From NCBI GenBank assembly GCA_036429605.1, contig CM071590.1, positions 1,550,001 through 1,614,000 of the forward strand: a stretch of DNA of 64,000 bases, read 5' to 3'. This document shows positions 60,987 through 64,000 of the stretch, one piece after another. A program made the position numbers and the translations under genes. The stretch is from Cladobotryum mycophilum. Lineage: Eukaryota; Ascomycota; Sordariomycetes; Hypocreales; Hypocreaceae. The notes below the pieces were generated by a model, which was not told the DNA's origin, made no database searches, and was given only the letters and a program-made list of their open reading frames with translations. How positions within the stretch are numbered: position 1 is the stretch's first letter; each line of letters starts with the position of its first letter.

Positions 60987-61616
60987 TCAATCGCCAGTGT
61001 CAATCTCCAAGTCGAGCTGGACACCGTTGGAAATTCCATAGTCCTCCAGAGTCAAGGGGTCCTTAAAAGGTCTCTCGCCTTGACGTCTCAGCATAATCTG
61101 CCCAGGTTCTCGTCCAATTCGGGCTGCGAGCATGAGCTTGAACTGGGCAATCGTGTCTGATGGCAAACAGGGAATCGCTGTTTTGGTACCCAAGCGATCG
61201 TTGACGTTTACCACAATGAGTTCTTGGCCCGGTGCGATGGCAGCTTTGGACACCTTCTCCTTCTCCTTCTTTTCTTTCTTCACCTCGTCACCCTTGTCCT
61301 TGTCCTTGGAGCTCGAGTCATGTCGCCGTGGTGATCTGGATCGCGGGCGGTTGTCACGTCGGTCATGCCTGTCGGACCTTTCGTGTCTGTCGTATCTGCC
61401 GTCGCGCCTGTTGTCGCGCCTGTCGCCTCCACGATCACGCTCTGGGGAGCGATCACGATAGTCGCGTCGACGTCCATGATCTCGCCCTGAACCATGGCGA
61501 TCGGAGCTGTTGTCGTTTGACCGACTGTCTTTCCATCGAAATCCACCACGGTTTGATCTTGGCGCTCGACGCGGAGGTGATCGTGAGCGCGATCTCTTCG
61601 AAGATGAATCCGCCAT
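60987..61616 (-). CDS. RS-rich protein with a C-terminal Hub1/UBL5-type ubiquitin-like domain
   Basis: Single exon, 209 residues. Residues 1-125 are Arg/Ser/Asp-rich (SKRSRSRSPPRR near the start, then many RD, RRD and DRHD repeats, then a KEKK stretch), as in spliceosomal RS proteins. Residues about 133-207 form a ubiquitin-like fold close to Hub1/UBL5: VNVNDRLGTKTAIPC, LPSDTIAQFKLMLAARIG, PFKDPLTLEDYGISNG and QLDLEI. Hub1 binds the tri-snRNP protein Snu66 non-covalently and tunes 5' splice-site choice. The Asp after the conserved Cys-Leu matches the residue Hub1 uses for HIND binding, as I recall it. The usual Hub1 C-terminal Tyr-Tyr is absent; the protein ends EIDTGD and has no di-glycine. 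A SNRNP25-type UBL is the alternative. Nuclear role in splicing is inferred. Confidence 0.82.
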   Translation of the reverse strand: MADSSSKRSRSRSPPRRAPRSNRGGFRWKDSRSNDNSSDRHGSGRDHGRRRDYRDRSPERDRGGDRRDNRRDGRYDRHERSDRHDRRDNRPRSRSPRRHDSSSKDKDKGDEVKKEKKEKEKVSKAAIAPGQELIVVNVNDRLGTKTAIPCLPSDTIAQFKLMLAARIGREPGQIMLRRQGERPFKDPLTLEDYGISNGVQLDLEIDTGD

Positions 61617-62058
61617 TCTGCGTAATGGAATTCAATGGGGGAATACCCCAAGCGGGGAAGAGGGTAGTTGATAGTTTGTTTCCCAGCTCTCTGATTTGGG
61701 CGTTTGACATATCAGATTCTCCGTTGTCAAAGCCCACGGGTTAGAAGCTTTACTCTTAGCTCCCCACCCATCACGTGACCATATGATTTCCGCATCTTCA
61801 ATAGGCCCAAGCACGCTTAAAGCAGCGCTGTCGAGACTAACGGAGCAGTTGAGTCAGATAGTTCGCCAACCTTCCTAAAGCTGCGGGCCTTGGTATCATC
61901 CAGCCGAACTATTGGTTCGCTCTTGCATGCAGAGGCAATAATACAAGGTAGCATTGTCGAAGTCTTTGGATGTGCGCTTTTGTCACTTTTTGCCAAGACG
62001 AGTTTGAGGGCCGCCTCGTTTGTATCCTTTAATATGCCCCGAGTTTCGAGGATCGACA

Positions 62059-62090
<32 letters not shown>

Positions 62091-63371
62091 ACTCAGGCTC
62101 ACGTCCAAAGATACAATGCCGCGTATACATGCAAAACTTCTTTACGTCTTCACGTCCTGGGTAATACGAAAAGCGTGCATAATCGCAGGAGCGGGAATGA
62201 GCTCTGTAGGATCATAAGCGCCTTAGTCCCAGAAAACACGATCCTTGTTTTTGCAACTCTGTCCGCTGCCAACATCGTAACACTGCAGTTGTACGGTTCC
62301 AATTGTCCCGGCGACGCCGCGTGGGTTACATGAGAGAAGAACAAGCTGGAATCCCGCCAAGAGAGAGTGCGAAATAGCAACGACTTGCATTTCTGGGAGG
62401 AATACAGCACTATGATTTGTTGGACCCTCGTGAGGGGGATGATTGCTCGGTCAGCATATCAAGAATGAAAGGGTGTCGGTAGCTGAAATATGCGCCGCAC
62501 AAGATATCTTGGCACGATAATCATCCCGTCTCAGCTCTAGCCATTAATTACTGCATGCGTCACCGAAGCAAGTGAATATGTAGATTTTTAGATCCACCGC
62601 AGAGAGATGCGGATAGAACATGGAACTCCAGATATAATGGAGTTTATTCTTACTGCGACCTAGGAAGGGAATTAAGCACTAAACTGCTGAAAATGACACA
62701 TAATTATGTATCATGTCTCAATCTGTGAGGTTTCTGTATATTTCCTTTCCAACGTGTCCGTCATTTTCCACCGTATTTGACCATGTCTCTTGCATTTCGC
62801 AATGTATTTCACAATGTACTTCAATATCTACTCTTTTAAGAATGCACATTGTTCATCACCTACATGATACCTGATAATCAGCTCTGATCCGGTGTTTTTC
62901 TCCCGCGTGGCTAAACAATCATAAGGTTAATGCCATGACTGCAAACTAGATCAAGTGCATCTTTAACCATCTCCCATCAGGCCGTAACTCAACCGTGATT
63001 TGAATAAAAGGATATCTACACGTTCTCAAGACACCATATTGATGCGAGCGAATGTCTTGAAAACAAAAGCAACATCACATTTTATCGACCCAGACTGCAC
63101 AGACTTGTATTGACACAAGGCTTCGTTAGGCTGTTGAAGCCTTGCTGAGGTAACAAATCATCACGTGACTTCCACCGCATCGTAGCCCCTCAGCGCTCGG
63201 ATAGCGTCCACACACGAAATTGAAAAATTCAAGCAAAGTGTGCATCGCTTCACCATCAGGAGTGCCACGCCAGAGCCCCATCATCATCATCCTCTGGCCT
63301 CCGAAGGCTATTGATATTTTCTCAAATCTCCTTATTCGGCTCCGATCGACCCGCAGAGGAGGTTGCCCAAC
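61617..63371. other. 1.75 kb intergenic region, divergent between the Hub1-like gene and eIF3a
   Basis: No gene recognised with confidence. Contains a (GGCTCA)n hexanucleotide repeat at about 62059-62100. Open frames around 61817-62410 on either strand overlap the repeat and lack family features. Confidence 0.5.
62059..62100. repeat. (GGCTCA)n hexanucleotide tandem repeat
   Basis: About seven units with one or two substitutions. On the plus strand one frame would give an Ala-Gln repeat, but I see no supporting gene. Confidence 0.9.
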
Positions 63372-64000
63372 ATGGTGCGTACAGCAGAGGCGGAAGCAAC
63401 TGGCCATCCTCACTTTTTTTTTTACCCCTCCCATCGATCTGAGATTTGTCCCTGGCACTAAAACCTTGTGCTTTGATACTGACTTGGAATATTTGTACAG
63501 CCTCCCCCGCCGCACCAAAAGCCCGAAAATGTCCTGAAGCGCGCCCAGGAGCTCATTGGCGTTAGGCAGGTCCCCGCGGCCTTGACCCTGCTCCATGACC
63601 ACATCACAAGCAAGCGCTCGAGGAGCGTCCCCATCGCCTCCCTCGAGCCGGTGATGGTCTTGTTGGTGGAACTTTCTGTCGAGCAAAAGAAGGGAAAGCT
63701 GGTCAAGGATGCCCTTTATATGTATAAGAATATTGCTCAAAACACAAACATCGGAACCATTGAGGTGGGTTGTTATTCTTCTCCCAAGCGATGTCATCTC
63801 AGACAACTGACCCGCCCCCATAGCTAGTCTTGAAGAAGTTTATCGAGCTCGCCGTCGAAAAGGTTACTGCTGCCCAGCTTAAGGCAGATGAGGTTCAGTC
63901 CGGTATCGAAGCCACGGCTGGCACCACTGGTGTTGATGACCTGGAAGCCACTGAGACTCCCGAGTCCATCCTCCTCGCCACCGTCTCCGGTGAACAGTCT
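63372..64000 (+). CDS. Eukaryotic translation initiation factor 3 subunit A, 5' part (cut by window edge)
   Basis: eIF3a (yeast Rpg1/Tif32) is the largest scaffold subunit of eIF3, joining the 40S ribosome, mRNA and other initiation factors. Exons seen: 63372-63374, 63501-63764, 63824-64000 and beyond. The first coding exon is the ATG alone, followed by a 126 bp intron, so the protein reads M then PPPPHQKPENVLKRAQELI. The N-terminal helices match the family well: PAALTLLHDHITSKR, PIASLEPVMVLLVELSVEQK, DALYMYKNIAQNTNIGTIE and LVLKKFIELAVEKV. 148 residues are visible; the full protein should be about 1000 residues, with the PCI domain outside the window. Confidence 0.93.

Noticed and set aside
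61817..62410. Overlapping short frames on both strands near the GGCTCA repeat
   Set aside because: They differ in frame, partly encode the hexanucleotide repeat, and show no family features.

Overview
The window reads as nuclear DNA of a filamentous ascomycete. Genes carry several short GT-AG introns (about 46 to 90 bp, a few longer), the protein set is typical of Pezizomycotina (Zn2Cys6 regulator, OPT and MFS transporters, secreted type-B carboxylesterase, G-protein gamma, Nto1-type PHD protein), and intergenic DNA is rich in microsatellites. The style of the proteins and the dispersed TACGGAGTA and TAGGTA motifs suggest a sordariomycete, probably Hypocreales; this placement is inference. 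I see no prophage, CRISPR array, transposon or secondary-metabolite backbone enzyme.

Layout. 0-10 kb is gene-dense: a kappa-class GST/DsbA-like protein (+), dihydrofolate reductase (+), the complex III assembly chaperone Cbp3 (-), the mitochondrial beta-ketoacyl-ACP synthase Cem1 (-) and an oligopeptide transporter (+). 9.5-12.8 kb is one large Zn2Cys6 regulator (-). After 4 kb without a recognisable gene come PDX1, the E3-binding protein of pyruvate dehydrogenase (-), a divergent two-helix mitochondrial membrane protein (+), a secreted carboxylesterase (-) and an MFS drug:H+ antiporter (-). 25.4-38.2 kb holds only one small cysteine-rich gene. Then come three large, widely spaced conserved genes on +: an LRR protein resembling LKB1-interacting proteins, an Nto1-like EPL1/PHD protein of the NuA3 type, and the PP1 catalytic subunit. 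The last 10 kb holds a Rdx/SelW-like thioredoxin-fold protein (-), G gamma (-), an RS-rich protein with a Hub1/UBL5-type ubiquitin fold (-) and the 5' end of eIF3a (+), cut by the window edge.

How the genes relate. Most are housekeeping genes. Four point to mitochondria (CBP3, CEM1, PDX1 and the two-helix protein), and CEM1 and PDX1 are biochemically linked because mitochondrial fatty acid synthesis supplies the lipoyl group of the pyruvate dehydrogenase complex. PP1, G gamma and the LRR protein are signalling components, while Nto1, the regulator and the Hub1-like protein act in chromatin, transcription and splicing. No operon-like or cluster logic is evident.

The strongest observation is technical. 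Four genes (GST, DHFR, esterase, MFS) need five single-base insertions to read through into well-conserved protein sequence. Each defect can be placed in a short G or C run. In every case the exon arithmetic closes exactly once one base is restored, which points to homopolymer undercalling in the assembly rather than a block of pseudogenes.
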